A stretch of 64,000 nucleotides of DNA from Chloroflexota bacterium (GTDB lineage Bacteria > Chloroflexota > Anaerolineae > Anaerolineales > Villigracilaceae). The notes under the pieces are model-generated. The model saw nothing but the letters and a program-made list of their open reading frames with translations, was not told the DNA's origin and did not search any database. Positions 37,196 to 47,227 of this stretch are shown here, in pieces. A program made the position numbers and the translations under genes. Position 1 is the first letter of the stretch. Every line of letters starts with the position of its first letter. The DNA lies in NCBI GenBank assembly GCA_013112685.1, contig JABFGC010000001.1, positions 434,001 through 498,000 on the forward strand. The letters run 5' to 3'.

Positions 37196-38875
37196 CTATC
37201 TCCACACAGGGAATCTCACCGAAGGCGCGGAGATTTCCATCATCGTCCGGTACATTTGCGGGTTATTGACCAGCAGGAACAGCACGAAAACCAAAAGCAA
37301 GATCTGGAACCAGCGTTTCTCCGCCAGTTCGCGCCAAGCCAGCGCGAGGAAGAGCAGGATGGCGTACGTCCAATTCGCAGCGTAGAGGAAGACGTCCTTG
37401 CCGTATTGGAGGTGCAGGGCGAAATAAAACAGCACGGTAAAGATGAAGGCGAGGAAATATCCGTTATCCTGCTTGAAGATATTTTTCAAGAACAGCGCGC
37501 CGCCCAATGCCAGCAGACCAATCCATGCAAGCGCCAGCCCGTCGCCGAGCAGGGTTTCGTAGTTTGCCAACTGCATCGGGTCTTTTTTGATCGAGGCGCG
37601 GAACATCCATACCTTCGGGAAGGGCCATCCATCGCGGATGACCAGCGGCTCCGGCGCGACGAAACTATGTAGAGTTATCACCCGCGTCAGGTATTCCGCC
37701 CGCTGGAGGGTGGGCGGGAACTGGTTATGTCCCTCGCCCTCCAGCGTGGAGACATCCCAAAAATACGGCTGGGAATTGGGGTAGATGAAGTTATTCAACA
37801 GCGAGAGCGGCACGACCAGCACGCCGACGATAAGTCCATAGACAATGATTTGCCTGAGGTTGCGCTTGACGAAGAAATGTGCGATGAACGTCTGCCCGAC
37901 GTTGGAGATGGTGATGCCGAAGGCAACCAATCCCGCAATCACCTGCATGTAAAGCGGCTTATCCTTCAGCAGGAGGACGAGGAAGACCAGCGCAACCGCT
38001 GAAAGGTAGATATAACTCTCGATAATGGAACCAAACGCCAGTTGAGTCGAAGAAGCGCCGAAGAGGGCGGCGATCAACCGCGCGTAGAACGGATTCCCTG
38101 CTGAATTCCCCACAAAATACCAGACGAGAAACACGCACAGCGCGCCGGTCAGGGCGTTCAAGGTGAAGGCGGCAAAGAGCGCGTCCCCTTTGAAGAGGAG
38201 CGCGAGAATACCCACCAGTGGGCGGATGATGATGAGGATGAAAGGATGCGCCGGACGCCAGTAGTAATCGCGGTATTTTTCCGTGGCAAACCGCCAGCGG
38301 TAGAGGTTGCCGTCCGCGTCGAAGAAGATGTCGTCGGCGTCGTAGGATGGACGGTTGAAGATGGAGGCGAAGATCAGGTAAACGGCAAAGAACAGGAAGG
38401 CGATCAGCAAGCCGTCCAGGTTTTCATCCACAAACTTGAAGAAGCGGGCTTCCTTCCATTTCCGCTGCCGCGCAAGCAAGAACAGCCAGAGCGTCAGCGG
38501 GAATGCCAAAACCAAGGCAGCGGAAAAAAACGGCCATTGTCCCGCTGGAAGATGGAACACGCCTGCATCGAACAGGTTCGTGAACGGTTTCGCCATTCCA
38601 TATACGGCGGGAACAAAGAGCAACAACGCCACGTACAGCACCGCGGACAGGATGGCGTCCGTCCGGTTCGAGCGAAGCGCGTGGAGGATTTTGCCAAGCA
38701 GGTAATAGGCAAAAAAACCCGCCCATGCGTGAATGGGAAGGGTCAGCAGGAAAATCTCGAGCGATGACCGGTAAAAATTCTCCAGATACCCAACCGTAAA
38801 ATAGGAGAGCGGAATTCCCAAAAGCCAGGCGAGGAGGAGACGCTTGTTGATCGGTTTCAAGTTATGAATACTCAT
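37196..38875 (-). CDS. GT-C-like polytopic membrane protein, paralogue 1
   Basis: 559 residues and about 13 hydrophobic segments. In the first half a conserved loop reads YDADDIFFDADGNLYRWRFA then YRDYYWRPAHPF: acidic residues right after a helix, as in GT-C glycosyltransferases that use lipid-linked sugars. Also conserved with its two paralogues: NALTGALCVFLVWYFV, ALFGASSTQLAFGSIIESYI, LHLQYGKDVFLYAANWTYA. No named family recognised; glycosyltransferase role is inference from fold-like pattern and the ArnT-like neighbour. Confidence 0.75.
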   Translation of the reverse strand: MSIHNLKPINKRLLLAWLLGIPLSYFTVGYLENFYRSSLEIFLLTLPIHAWAGFFAYYLLGKILHALRSNRTDAILSAVLYVALLLFVPAVYGMAKPFTNLFDAGVFHLPAGQWPFFSAALVLAFPLTLWLFLLARQRKWKEARFFKFVDENLDGLLIAFLFFAVYLIFASIFNRPSYDADDIFFDADGNLYRWRFATEKYRDYYWRPAHPFILIIIRPLVGILALLFKGDALFAAFTLNALTGALCVFLVWYFVGNSAGNPFYARLIAALFGASSTQLAFGSIIESYIYLSAVALVFLVLLLKDKPLYMQVIAGLVAFGITISNVGQTFIAHFFVKRNLRQIIVYGLIVGVLVVPLSLLNNFIYPNSQPYFWDVSTLEGEGHNQFPPTLQRAEYLTRVITLHSFVAPEPLVIRDGWPFPKVWMFRASIKKDPMQLANYETLLGDGLALAWIGLLALGGALFLKNIFKQDNGYFLAFIFTVLFYFALHLQYGKDVFLYAANWTYAILLFLALAWRELAEKRWFQILLLVFVLFLLVNNPQMYRTMMEISAPSVRFPVWR

Positions 38876-38894
38876 CGAAAAATAGATGCTGATT

Positions 38895-40544
38895 CTAACG
38901 AATGTGCATGAACGACGCCCAGAGCATGATCAGGATCAACCGTGAATTGTTGACCAGCAGCAGCAGGATAAAACCCAACAGAGAAACCTGGAACCAGCGC
39001 CTGCCCGCCAGGTCCTGCCATGCCAGCGCGAGGAAGAGCGTAATGGCATACGTCCAGTTAGCGGAATAGAGGAAGACGTCCCTGCCGTACCGCATGTGAA
39101 AGACAAAGTAGAACAGGATGGTCAGGATGAAGACAAAAGCAAAGCGGTCGTCGCGCTTGAACAGGTTTTTCAGGAACAGCGCGCCGCCCAGCGCAACAAA
39201 CCCAAGCCAGATGACGACGAGGGCTTTGCCGAGGTCCGTTTCGTAGCGGGAGATTTGCAGGGGCGCTTTTTTCAGGGCGGCGCGGAACATCCACACCTTG
39301 AGGAAGGGGATATCCTCCTTCAAAAGTAGCGGGTCTGGCGCGATGAAACTGTGCAGGAGCATCACCCGTCCCAGAAAATTGGCGCGCTGGAGCGTGGACG
39401 GAAAGACGTTCTTTTCCTCCCATTGCAGGGTATCCACCTGCCATAGATACGGATGCGCGTTCGGGTAGATGAGATTATTGAGCAGATTCAGGGGGACGAT
39501 CAGCGCGGCGACGATCAAGCCGTATTTGATCAACTGCACGATGTTGCGTTTCACCATGAAGTGTGCGATCACCATCTGTGCCAGGTTCGAGATGGTGATG
39601 CCGAAGGCGGCCAGCCCAGCGATGATCAGCGCATAGGTCGGGCTGTCCTTGAGCAGAAGGACGATGAAAATCAACGCCACCGCCCCGAGGAAGATATAAC
39701 TTTCGATGATGGAACCAAACGCCAGTTGGGTCGAAGAGGCGCCGAAGAGGGTCGCAATCAACAGCGCGTAGAGCGGATGTCCAACCGAGTTTCTCACAAA
39801 ATACCAAACGAGAAACACGCACAATGCGCCGGTCAGGGCGGTCAGCGCAAAGGCGGCATAGAGCATATCCCCTTTCAGGAAGAGGGAAATCAGCCAGACC
39901 CATGGGCGGACGACGATCAGCACGAAAGGATGGACGGTGCGTCCGTAATAATCCTCGTAGTGTTCCGTCCCAAAACGGAACCGCCAGAGTTTGGCGTCGG
40001 TGTCGAAGAAAATATCGTCGAAGTTGAAAATCGGCTGATTAAAGATGGAGGCGAGCAGGAAATAAACGCAGAAGAAAAGCGCAGCAATGACCAAGCCGCC
40101 CAGGTTCGCATCCACAAACTTGTAAAAGCGGGTCTGCTGGATGTTCGCGCGCCGCAGCGTGGAGATCATCCACGCCGATGCAGGGAACGCGGCAGCCAGC
40201 CCAATGACGAAGGGAGTCAACGCCGCAGGCGGGAGGAGATATGACGTCGCGTCGAACATGCGCGGGAATCGGCTTGCCATGTTGACGAGTGCGGCGAAAA
40301 ACGTGATGACCGCAATACCAAGCCCAATGGATAGGAGCGCATCAACCGGCTTGGACTGAAATTTCCTTATCGCCCTGCCCAAAACGAAATAAATTGCCAG
40401 CGAAGCCAGAATGTAAACGAGAAACGCAGCCAGGAGTATCTCGATTGCCGATTGATAGTAGTTATCCAGAAAACCAAGCAAAAGATAACCGGGCGGGATG
40501 CCCAGCGCCCAGGCGGAGAGGAAGCGTTTATTCAGCGTCAGCAT
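38895..40544 (-). CDS. GT-C-like polytopic membrane protein, paralogue 2
   Basis: 549 residues, closely similar along its length to the gene downstream: loop IFNFDDIFFDTDAKLWRFRF then YEDYYGRTVHPF, ATLFGASSTQLAFGSIIESY, HMRYGRDVFLYSANWTYAIT, and a C-terminus with WFQVSLLGFILLLLVNN. The 20-base gap and same strand suggest a tandem duplication in one operon. The start lies in a divergent region of about 250 bases shared with the ArnT-like gene. Confidence 0.75.
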   Translation of the reverse strand: MLTLNKRFLSAWALGIPPGYLLLGFLDNYYQSAIEILLAAFLVYILASLAIYFVLGRAIRKFQSKPVDALLSIGLGIAVITFFAALVNMASRFPRMFDATSYLLPPAALTPFVIGLAAAFPASAWMISTLRRANIQQTRFYKFVDANLGGLVIAALFFCVYFLLASIFNQPIFNFDDIFFDTDAKLWRFRFGTEHYEDYYGRTVHPFVLIVVRPWVWLISLFLKGDMLYAAFALTALTGALCVFLVWYFVRNSVGHPLYALLIATLFGASSTQLAFGSIIESYIFLGAVALIFIVLLLKDSPTYALIIAGLAAFGITISNLAQMVIAHFMVKRNIVQLIKYGLIVAALIVPLNLLNNLIYPNAHPYLWQVDTLQWEEKNVFPSTLQRANFLGRVMLLHSFIAPDPLLLKEDIPFLKVWMFRAALKKAPLQISRYETDLGKALVVIWLGFVALGGALFLKNLFKRDDRFAFVFILTILFYFVFHMRYGRDVFLYSANWTYAITLFLALAWQDLAGRRWFQVSLLGFILLLLVNNSRLILIMLWASFMHIR

Positions 40545-40798
40545 TTTTATTACACCCGTTTCAGAATTAAGCGTTTGGAGTTTACCACATGCCTTGCGGG
40601 GTGGTTTCTCGTCGTGGCGTGGAGATTGGCTGGTGGAATGTCCACAAAACGTGCGGAGGCTACGGAGATTTTTTTCTTTGATTTTCTCGAAAAACTCGGG
40701 GATCTCTGTGGCGGGAAAGATTTTTCATCTACTTTATTATCCACTCTTCGGAGTAAGAGGTTATCAAATCCCTTCGAGAATGGTATATTCCCATCCGC
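40545..40798. other. Divergent promoter region between GT-C genes
   Basis: Mixed composition; a partial open frame crosses it but has non-coding residue use. It must hold promoters for both directions; no clear -10/-35 pair found. Confidence 0.5.
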
Positions 40799-42385
40799 AT
40801 GGACGCGCTCAAAACCTTCTTCATCCGCCGGAAGTTCCCCATCGTTTTCACCGTCATCCTCGCCATCGGCATCTTTGCCCGCACGTGGGAATACGCCGCC
40901 CTGCCGCCCGGCTTGAACGTGGACGAAGCCTCGATTGGCACGGAGGCATATTATCTCTACAAATTCGGCATGGACCGTTACGGCTTGTCCTACCCGGTGC
41001 ACTTCATCTCGTGGGGCAGCGGGCAGAACGCGCTTTACGCCTATCTGCTGATTCCCTTCGTGGCGCTGAAGGGCATCAACGCCTTTGCGGTGCGCCTGCC
41101 GATGATGCTGGCGGGGATCTTATCCATGCCGTTGGTTTTCATTGCAGGCAAACGCCTGCTTGGCGAAAAGTTTGGACTGCTGGCGACGTTCTTCATGGCG
41201 ATCTCTCCCTGGCATATCGTCAACTCGCGTTGGGCGGTCGAGTCGAACATCATGCCGTTCCTCTTTTTGGCGGGCTTCACCGCGCTCATACTCGCAAACA
41301 CGAAAAACGGATGGTTCCTCATTTCATCTATTTTCTTTGCGTTGTGTTTGTACGCCTACGGGACCGCCTACGTCGGTGTGCCGGTCTTCCTCCTGCTCAC
41401 TGTTCCACTGCTTCTCAAAATCAAACGCATCACAATTGGACAAGCCGTCATTGGAGCGATTGCCTTCATTTTGATCGCCTTCCCGATCGGGCTTTTCCTC
41501 GCCGTCAACACGCTTCAACTGACGACCATGCAGTTGGGCGCTGTGACCATACCTCGTCTGCCGGTGGAAGCGCGCTATCAAACGATGGCGGCAGTCTTCG
41601 GCGAGAATCCCTTTGTGGCGGTTGCGGAAAACGCAAGGATCATGTTCGACGTCCTGTGGACTCAGTCCGATGCCTACCCCTGGAACTTCGTCGAACCGTT
41701 CGGCTATTTTTACAAATACACGTTTCCGCTGACCCTGGTCGGGTTCCTCCTCACCCTGCCGTTCAAATTCATCAAAGAGAACCGCGTCGAGCGCTGGCTG
41801 GTCGCCGCGTGGGTGCTCGCCGCCCTCGCCGTCGGCATCCTCCACCCGGTCAACCTGACGCGCTTCAACCTCGTCTTCACGCCCATCCTGTTCTGCATCG
41901 CCCTGCTTTTCCTCGATCTCGACAAGCGCCTGCCGCAAATCCTCCCCGTTGCAGTCGTCGTCTTTTCAATTGCCTTCGTCTTTCTCAACCGCGCCTATCA
42001 CGGCGAGGAATACCGCAAAGTGACCAGCGCCATCTTCAACGAAGGCATCATTCCCGCCATCGAATACGCCGCCGAAAAAAGCGACTCGCTCATTTGCTTC
42101 ACGAAGGAGCATTACTCGCTTTACATCTACGTCCTGCTGACCCAGAAATATCACCCATCGGAATATGTGGACGACATGCAATGGATCAACCCCGAAGACC
42201 CCGCCGACCCCGCGCGAAAGTTGGTTGCGCTAAAACGGTTCCGCTTCACACCGGACGACTGCCTGGGCGACCCCCGTGCGGCTTATATCCTCACGCTGAA
42301 GGAATCGCCTCCCAATTCAGCCGTCGAATACGTCGAATACAAGGAAAAGAAGTTCGTCAAGTTCGTGGTGCATTTGCCGAAATAG
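40799..42385 (+). CDS. ArnT/PMT-type GT-C glycosyltransferase
   Basis: 528 residues with about 11 helices. N-terminal helix then the acidic-loop pattern PPGLNVDEASIGTEAYYLYK, typical of GT39/GT83 enzymes that transfer sugar from polyprenyl phosphate on the outer face of the membrane. The soluble C-terminal part ends FTPDDCLGDPRAAYILTLKE. It is flanked on both sides by the three GT-C-like paralogues on the opposite strand, so the region is probably a surface-glycosylation locus. Acceptor unknown. Confidence 0.87.
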   Translation: MDALKTFFIRRKFPIVFTVILAIGIFARTWEYAALPPGLNVDEASIGTEAYYLYKFGMDRYGLSYPVHFISWGSGQNALYAYLLIPFVALKGINAFAVRLPMMLAGILSMPLVFIAGKRLLGEKFGLLATFFMAISPWHIVNSRWAVESNIMPFLFLAGFTALILANTKNGWFLISSIFFALCLYAYGTAYVGVPVFLLLTVPLLLKIKRITIGQAVIGAIAFILIAFPIGLFLAVNTLQLTTMQLGAVTIPRLPVEARYQTMAAVFGENPFVAVAENARIMFDVLWTQSDAYPWNFVEPFGYFYKYTFPLTLVGFLLTLPFKFIKENRVERWLVAAWVLAALAVGILHPVNLTRFNLVFTPILFCIALLFLDLDKRLPQILPVAVVVFSIAFVFLNRAYHGEEYRKVTSAIFNEGIIPAIEYAAEKSDSLICFTKEHYSLYIYVLLTQKYHPSEYVDDMQWINPEDPADPARKLVALKRFRFTPDDCLGDPRAAYILTLKESPPNSAVEYVEYKEKKFVKFVVHLPK

Positions 42386-42386
42386 C

Positions 42387-42409
42387 AGAGCGGGATAGTA
42401 TCCCGCTCT
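42387..42409. terminator. Hairpin between convergent GT-C genes
   Basis: AGAGCGGGA / TCCCGCTCT with a 5-base loop directly after the ArnT-like stop; no T run, so termination strength is uncertain. Confidence 0.5.
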
Positions 42410-42413
42410 ACAA

Positions 42414-44465
42414 CTACACTTGCGACCCAAGCACATCCAGAATCGTCAACAACAGAATCCCGTTATTCCAAATCAGGAGGGACAGGAAAATCAGCAGGAT
42501 TGCCTGAAACCATCTCCGGTTGGACACACTCCCCCATGCCAGCCCCAGGAACAGAACCAGCGCGTACGTCCAGTTGGGAGAATAGAGGAACAACTCCTTG
42601 CCGTAGCGCAAGTGCAGGACGATGTTCAGCGCAAAACAACCCATCAACGCCAGCGAAAAGCGCAGGTGCGGATTTTTCCTGATGTTCGACAGGAAAAGCG
42701 CGCCCGCAAACATCAGCAATCCCAGCCACGCCCACGCCGTGACGGTTTGAATCGGCAGGGTGTATTGACTCAACTCCTCGATCTCCGGCTTGAAGAAGCG
42801 GAATTGGATGAAGGGAATATCCTTGTCGTAAAAGATCGGCGTCGGCGCGGCGATGTTGTGGAAGAGGAATCCGCGCGCCAGCGCCTGAATCCGCAGTTCG
42901 TTCAACGGGAACAGGTTCTGCTGTTCCGCCTGCAATGTGGACGGGACGAAGAAGAACGGCTGCGCATCCGGGTAGAGCAGGTTGTTCAACAGGGTCAGCA
43001 AAACCAAAAAGACGAGCACTGTGGCAACAAAGCGAATCGTCTGCCTGACGTTCGGCTTGACCGTGAAGAACGCGATCACGTTCTGGGCAAAGTTCGAATG
43101 CGTGATGCCGATGGTCGCCAAACTGGCGGTGACGAGCGCGGGCAGGGGTTTGTCTTTGATCAGCAGGACGTGGAACAACAGCAAACTCCCAGCCAGGAAA
43201 ATGTACGATTCGATGAGCGAGCCAAAAGTCAGGTGTGAGGCGGTGAATCCCAGCAGGGCGGCGATGAGCGAGGCGTATGCCGAATTCCCCGTGGCAGATT
43301 TGATGAACGTCCATGCCAGGTAGACGCACATCGCGCCGCCCAGCGCAACGAACACGTATGCGCCCCAGAGTTTGTTCCCCTTCAGCAGAAAACCAAGCAA
43401 ATCCACCGGCGGCTTGAAGAGCAGGATCATAATGGGATGCACCGAACGCCAGTAGTAATCGCGCCAGTTGTCGGTGGTGAGGCGGATGCGGTAACTGAAA
43501 TGATCGGCGTCGAAGTAAATGTCGTCCACATCGAAATGCGGGTCGTTTGCCACCGATGCGAACAGCAGGTATAAAACCAGGAAGCCAAGCGCCAGCGAGA
43601 GTCCCGCCAGGTTTGCGCTCACATAGGCATAGACTTTCGTGTGCTTGATGCGGTTGTAAAAACCGCTGAACTTCAGTTGGATGTGCATCCACGCCTGCCA
43701 GGGCAGCGCGATCAGGCTGACGAACGCGAACAGCCCGCGCGTGTCTTCGTTCATCACAAAATACTCAGCCGGGAAGAGCGCCACGCGCCGGTCGGCTTGA
43801 TACAGCCATGCGATGAAACCTGCCAGCATCAGGAACAACGCGCCGTGAACGATGGCGTCGAACAGGCGCTCGCCCGCCACGCGCCGCACCCTGCCCATGA
43901 AGAAATATCCGCCCACGCCCAAAGCCGCCTGCAAGAGAAGCGTCAGCAGAATGATCTCGATTGGGCTGGTGTAAAAATTATCCAGAAAGCCGGCGATGAA
44001 AAAGCCGAAGAACGAAGCGAACAGCCATGCGCCCAGGACGCGCCGCTGTCCGCCCGCTTCGAGTATGGTTTGGATGGAAGAAGCGGCGGGGAGGGTCAGC
44101 AAAAGTGAAAGGATGAAAAGGGAAAATAAAGTGAGCAGCGAGTAATAAATGAAGGACGAGGGACGAGAAGCGAGGGATAAGGAATGGGTAACGAGGAAGG
44201 AGAGCAGTGCGGCGAGGAGCGCCCAAAGAAAAACGATCCGGCGCGCGGGGACGGAGATGCCTGCAACGGTTTTTCCCATCACGGGCAGTAAATACAAAAG
44301 GCAAACGAAGACCGCCGCCGCTGGGACAATAACCAGGAACAATTGGTCAATGAACGCGCGCGAAGTGAAATCGAAAAATGTCTGCGCGAGCGTGAACGAA
44401 ATTACGATCCCTGCCAAAGCGCTGATCAAGATGCGCCCTGCCGTCGCAAGCCGTTGATTTTTCAT
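42414..44465 (-). CDS. GT-C-like polytopic membrane protein, paralogue 3 (extended N-terminus)
   Basis: 683 residues. The C-terminal 550 match paralogues 1 and 2 (loop FDVDDIYFDADHFSYRIRLT then WRDYYWRSVHPI; LHLRYGKELFLYSPNWTYAL). The extra N-terminal ~120 residues contain four more helices (ISALAGIVISFTLAQTFFDF, RIVFLWALLAALLSFLVTHS). ATG chosen because it overlaps the TGA of the peptidase gene (ATGA) and the earlier frame is Arg/Gly-rich shadow. Transcribed with the S58 peptidase. Confidence 0.75.
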   Translation of the reverse strand: MKNQRLATAGRILISALAGIVISFTLAQTFFDFTSRAFIDQLFLVIVPAAAVFVCLLYLLPVMGKTVAGISVPARRIVFLWALLAALLSFLVTHSLSLASRPSSFIYYSLLTLFSLFILSLLLTLPAASSIQTILEAGGQRRVLGAWLFASFFGFFIAGFLDNFYTSPIEIILLTLLLQAALGVGGYFFMGRVRRVAGERLFDAIVHGALFLMLAGFIAWLYQADRRVALFPAEYFVMNEDTRGLFAFVSLIALPWQAWMHIQLKFSGFYNRIKHTKVYAYVSANLAGLSLALGFLVLYLLFASVANDPHFDVDDIYFDADHFSYRIRLTTDNWRDYYWRSVHPIMILLFKPPVDLLGFLLKGNKLWGAYVFVALGGAMCVYLAWTFIKSATGNSAYASLIAALLGFTASHLTFGSLIESYIFLAGSLLLFHVLLIKDKPLPALVTASLATIGITHSNFAQNVIAFFTVKPNVRQTIRFVATVLVFLVLLTLLNNLLYPDAQPFFFVPSTLQAEQQNLFPLNELRIQALARGFLFHNIAAPTPIFYDKDIPFIQFRFFKPEIEELSQYTLPIQTVTAWAWLGLLMFAGALFLSNIRKNPHLRFSLALMGCFALNIVLHLRYGKELFLYSPNWTYALVLFLGLAWGSVSNRRWFQAILLIFLSLLIWNNGILLLTILDVLGSQV

Positions 44466-45425
44466 GAAACGTCTCGTGATCTGCCCGCTAGCCCGAGCAA
44501 CCCGCCTGCCGAAATCGAAGCCCGCACCGCGCGGACGATTGCCGCCGCGAAGACCTCCGCCGCAAACGCCCCCACCGTGGAAAGGTCGGCGCGCTTCCCG
44601 CCGGTGGCAAGCGCAAAAATGGCGTCGCCGTCCCATTGGGTATGCGCCGGGCGCACTGCGCGCGCCATGCCGTCCTGAGCCATCTGCGCCACGCGCATCA
44701 TCTCAGCCTTTGAAAAATCCGCATTGACCGCCACCGCGCCAATCACCGTGTTCCTGCGCAGCGCAAACGCGAACGAATATTTCCGCATCAACTCCAGGGT
44801 TTTTTCTTCGGTGCGAATGCCAGCCGCGAACTCGCCGGTGTTCGGATCATACACATCGCCCAGCGCATTGACCGCGACGATTGCGCCGACCACAATTCCC
44901 CTGCCGATGTGAACGCTCGCGCCTCCAATCCCGGACTTCATGGCTTGGCTCTGCCCATAGAATTTTCCCACGCTCGCGCCGGTTCCCGCTCCCACCACGC
45001 CCTCCGCCGTCTCGTCCCGTGAGGCATGGACGCAAGCCTGGTAGCCCATCTTCGCATCCGGGCGGATGTCGGAACGCCCAATGTCGAGGTCGTACAAAAT
45101 CGCGGAAGGCACGATGGGGGACCAGCGCATCGCGGGTCCGATAGCCGATCTGATGCTCTTCGAGATAGCGCATCACCCCCGAAGCCGCATCCAGCCCAAA
45201 AGCGGAGCCGCCCGCCAAAAGAACCGCATGGACTTTTTGAACCAGGTCGCCCGGATTCAACAAGTCCGTTTCGCGCGTGCCGGGCGCGCCGCCGCGCACA
45301 TCCACCCCGGCGGCGGCTCCCTTGCGGCAGAGGATCACGGTACAGCCGGTCAATGCCTTTTTGTTTTGCGCGTGTCCCACTTCGATACCGGGCACATCCG
45401 TGATGGAGTTGCGTAGTTTCATCAT
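44462..45425 (-). CDS. P1/S58-family self-processing aminopeptidase (DmpA-like; frame break)
   Basis: Ntn-hydrolase-like enzyme of about 320 residues that cuts itself into two chains and acts on D- or beta-amino-acid peptides or small amides. N-terminus NSITDVPGIEVGHAQNKKAL and LLAGGSAFGLDAASGVMRYL are typical; the processing region is WDGDAIFALATGGKRADLST-VGAFAAEVFAAAIVRAV. A break near 45118 at GGTCCCCC (one C less) joins RDALVPIVPSAILYDLDIG. Its stop overlaps the start of GT-C paralogue 3. Confidence 0.87.
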
Positions 45426-45474
45426 TGCGAAAAGGCGGCGCTCGCTTTTTCCACGAGCGGCAGCCGCCCATGGC

Positions 45475-45660
45475 TTATTTGCCCAGTTCGCGCACGAGTT
45501 GCAGGAACTCCGTCCATTCCTCCTGGAAGAAGTGCACGGTGACGTTGTTCATTTCGATATGGTAGGTGGTTTCGCCGTCGGGTTCTTCGGCTTTCCACGC
45601 CATGAAGTTCTCCGTCTCTGCGAGGGTTTCGGTGCGGGGTTCGTGATTGTTATTGCTCAT
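45475..45660 (-). CDS. Small soluble hypothetical protein
   Basis: 61 residues from an ATG with AGGAG 8 bases upstream: MSNNNHEPRTETLAETENFM then WKAEEPDGETTYHIEMNNVT and a C-terminal VHFFQEEWTEFLQLVRELGK. Acidic, likely beta-beta-helix. No family recognised. Same strand as and 48 bases downstream of the AI-2E-type transporter gene. Confidence 0.65.
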   Translation of the reverse strand: MSNNNHEPRTETLAETENFMAWKAEEPDGETTYHIEMNNVTVHFFQEEWTEFLQLVRELGK

Positions 45661-45707
45661 CGAATTCTCCTGTGGGATGAATGTTTTTGAATCCGGTTCA
45701 GGGGAGG

Positions 45708-46922
45708 TCATTTTCCCTTTTTGAATCTCAGGCTCAGGGTCCGAAAGAAGCGGCGGATCGCCACCGCAAGGCGTGAACCCGGCGCGGGCGGCGCGTGGCT
45801 CATTTCCTCTTCAGGCCACGGGTCCAAATCCAGCATCTTCCGCATGGTATAACGCCATAATAGCATGGCGGTGGCAAGGATGGGCGCGGCAACCACCACG
45901 CCGAGAATGCCGAATAAGTTGGCTGCGACAATGGCGCCGACCAGCACCGCGGCGGGATGCACTTTCAGCGCGTCTGAAAGGATGCGCGGGGAAACGATGT
46001 TGTCGAAGACCTGATCAATGACGAGGGCGACCACCAGGACCAGCAGCGTGTAATACAGTGGCGGAAGACCGAATAATTTGTAGGCTTGAAAATATGCGAT
46101 GATGACCAGCACGCCCCAGTTCACCGCCGGACCCACGTACGGGACGAAGCGTGCCAGCCCCGCGAGCAGCGCCAGCACAATCGCGTAATGGACGCCCAGG
46201 ATGCTGAGCGCAATCGAATAGACGATGACGGTCAGGAAAAAGATGATGAACTGCCCGCGCAGGAAGGCGTTCCAGATGCGCCCAAGTTCGCGGCCCAGGC
46301 GCGCCAGGTCCAGGTTGTAACCGGGGATTTCCACGGTGAGGATGCGGTCGCGCAAGCCGCCGCTTTCCACAAGCACGAAATAGGAGATCAGCAACACGAA
46401 GAGCGTCCAGCCGAGGAAGTTGGCGGCGCTGCCCGCCACCGTGCCGAGCAGGGTGCCCGTGCGGCTGAGCAGGGGCTGCACCATGCCCAGTATCTGACGG
46501 CTGAGGTCGTTCAGATCGAGCGCGCTGAAGTCCAGTTTGAAAGGACCGAACTCGTAGACACGCCCGGAGACGCTTGCGATCAATTCCGGCAGGTTGCGGA
46601 GCGCATCCTGCACGATGATCACCAGGCTTTGAATCTGCTGCACCAGTCCAACGCCGCCGAGCGTGAGCAGACCAAGCAGGAGCAGGATAATGATACCGTA
46701 AATGATCCCCACCGACGCGCCCCACGATACATGAAGCCTGCGTTGAAGGAAATCGGCAATGGGATGGAACAGGTACGCAAGCACGAGCCCGATCACCAGC
46801 GGCGTGATGATGAACTGGAATTTGACCAGCAATGCGCCGACGATGACCACTATCGTGAGGGCGACCACCAGTTTGGTGTTGGTGCCCCAGGACGGAGAGG
46901 AGGAATTGGTTGTCTGTTCCAT
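45708..46922 (-). CDS. AI-2E family transporter (PerM/TqsA-like)
   Basis: 404 residues, eight helices, with LAYLFHPIADFLQRRLHVSW near the N-terminus and the family core GLARFVPYVGPAVNWGVLVI, VIDQVFDNIVSPRILSDALK, VHPAAVLVGAIVAANLFGIL. Family members export small molecules or act as Na+/Li+ antiporters; substrate here unknown. Long cytoplasmic basic C-terminus. Confidence 0.92.
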   Translation of the reverse strand: MEQTTNSSSPSWGTNTKLVVALTIVVIVGALLVKFQFIITPLVIGLVLAYLFHPIADFLQRRLHVSWGASVGIIYGIIILLLLGLLTLGGVGLVQQIQSLVIIVQDALRNLPELIASVSGRVYEFGPFKLDFSALDLNDLSRQILGMVQPLLSRTGTLLGTVAGSAANFLGWTLFVLLISYFVLVESGGLRDRILTVEIPGYNLDLARLGRELGRIWNAFLRGQFIIFFLTVIVYSIALSILGVHYAIVLALLAGLARFVPYVGPAVNWGVLVIIAYFQAYKLFGLPPLYYTLLVLVVALVIDQVFDNIVSPRILSDALKVHPAAVLVGAIVAANLFGILGVVVAAPILATAMLLWRYTMRKMLDLDPWPEEEMSHAPPAPGSRLAVAIRRFFRTLSLRFKKGK

Positions 46923-47227
46923 GAAGGGAATTCCGTTTCAAAATGGAGATAAGATAATTCGATTCTATCAAAGTTGCGCGATTTTACAACACGAATACGA
47001 TTCGCTTCTCTAAAAACGACACTCGTGCAGTGACGGGAAAGAGTCTGATGCGAAGGATATCAAATCTGCACGAAGGGCGTCAAAGTGTACACAAAAGGGA
47101 AAATGCTGTAATTTAATGACATTTTCCCTTCGTGACTCTGGCGTCACTTTGACAGGCTCAGCGTAAGCCTTGATATTCTTCGTGTTAGGCACTTTCTCAG
47201 TAATTACAAGGGAGTCGAAAACGCTTT
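46923..47227. other. Gap between exporter and metal-permease genes
   Basis: About 300 bases without a gene. The part nearest the exporter holds its promoter; the remainder is a palindromic repeat described separately. Confidence 0.6.
47052..47185. repeat. Nested palindromic element (MITE-like)
   Basis: Outer arms CGAAGGATATCAA / TTGATATTCTTCG, middle arms GCGTCAAAGTG / CACTTTGAC, inner hairpin AAGGGAAAATG / CATTTTCCCTT. Total about 135 bases, no coding capacity; ends look like a small non-autonomous transposable element. Confidence 0.7.

Noticed and set aside
40498..42507. 669-codon plus-strand frame overlapping the ArnT-like gene
   Set aside because: Arg/His/Pro-rich, no helices; the other frame has the GT-C pattern.
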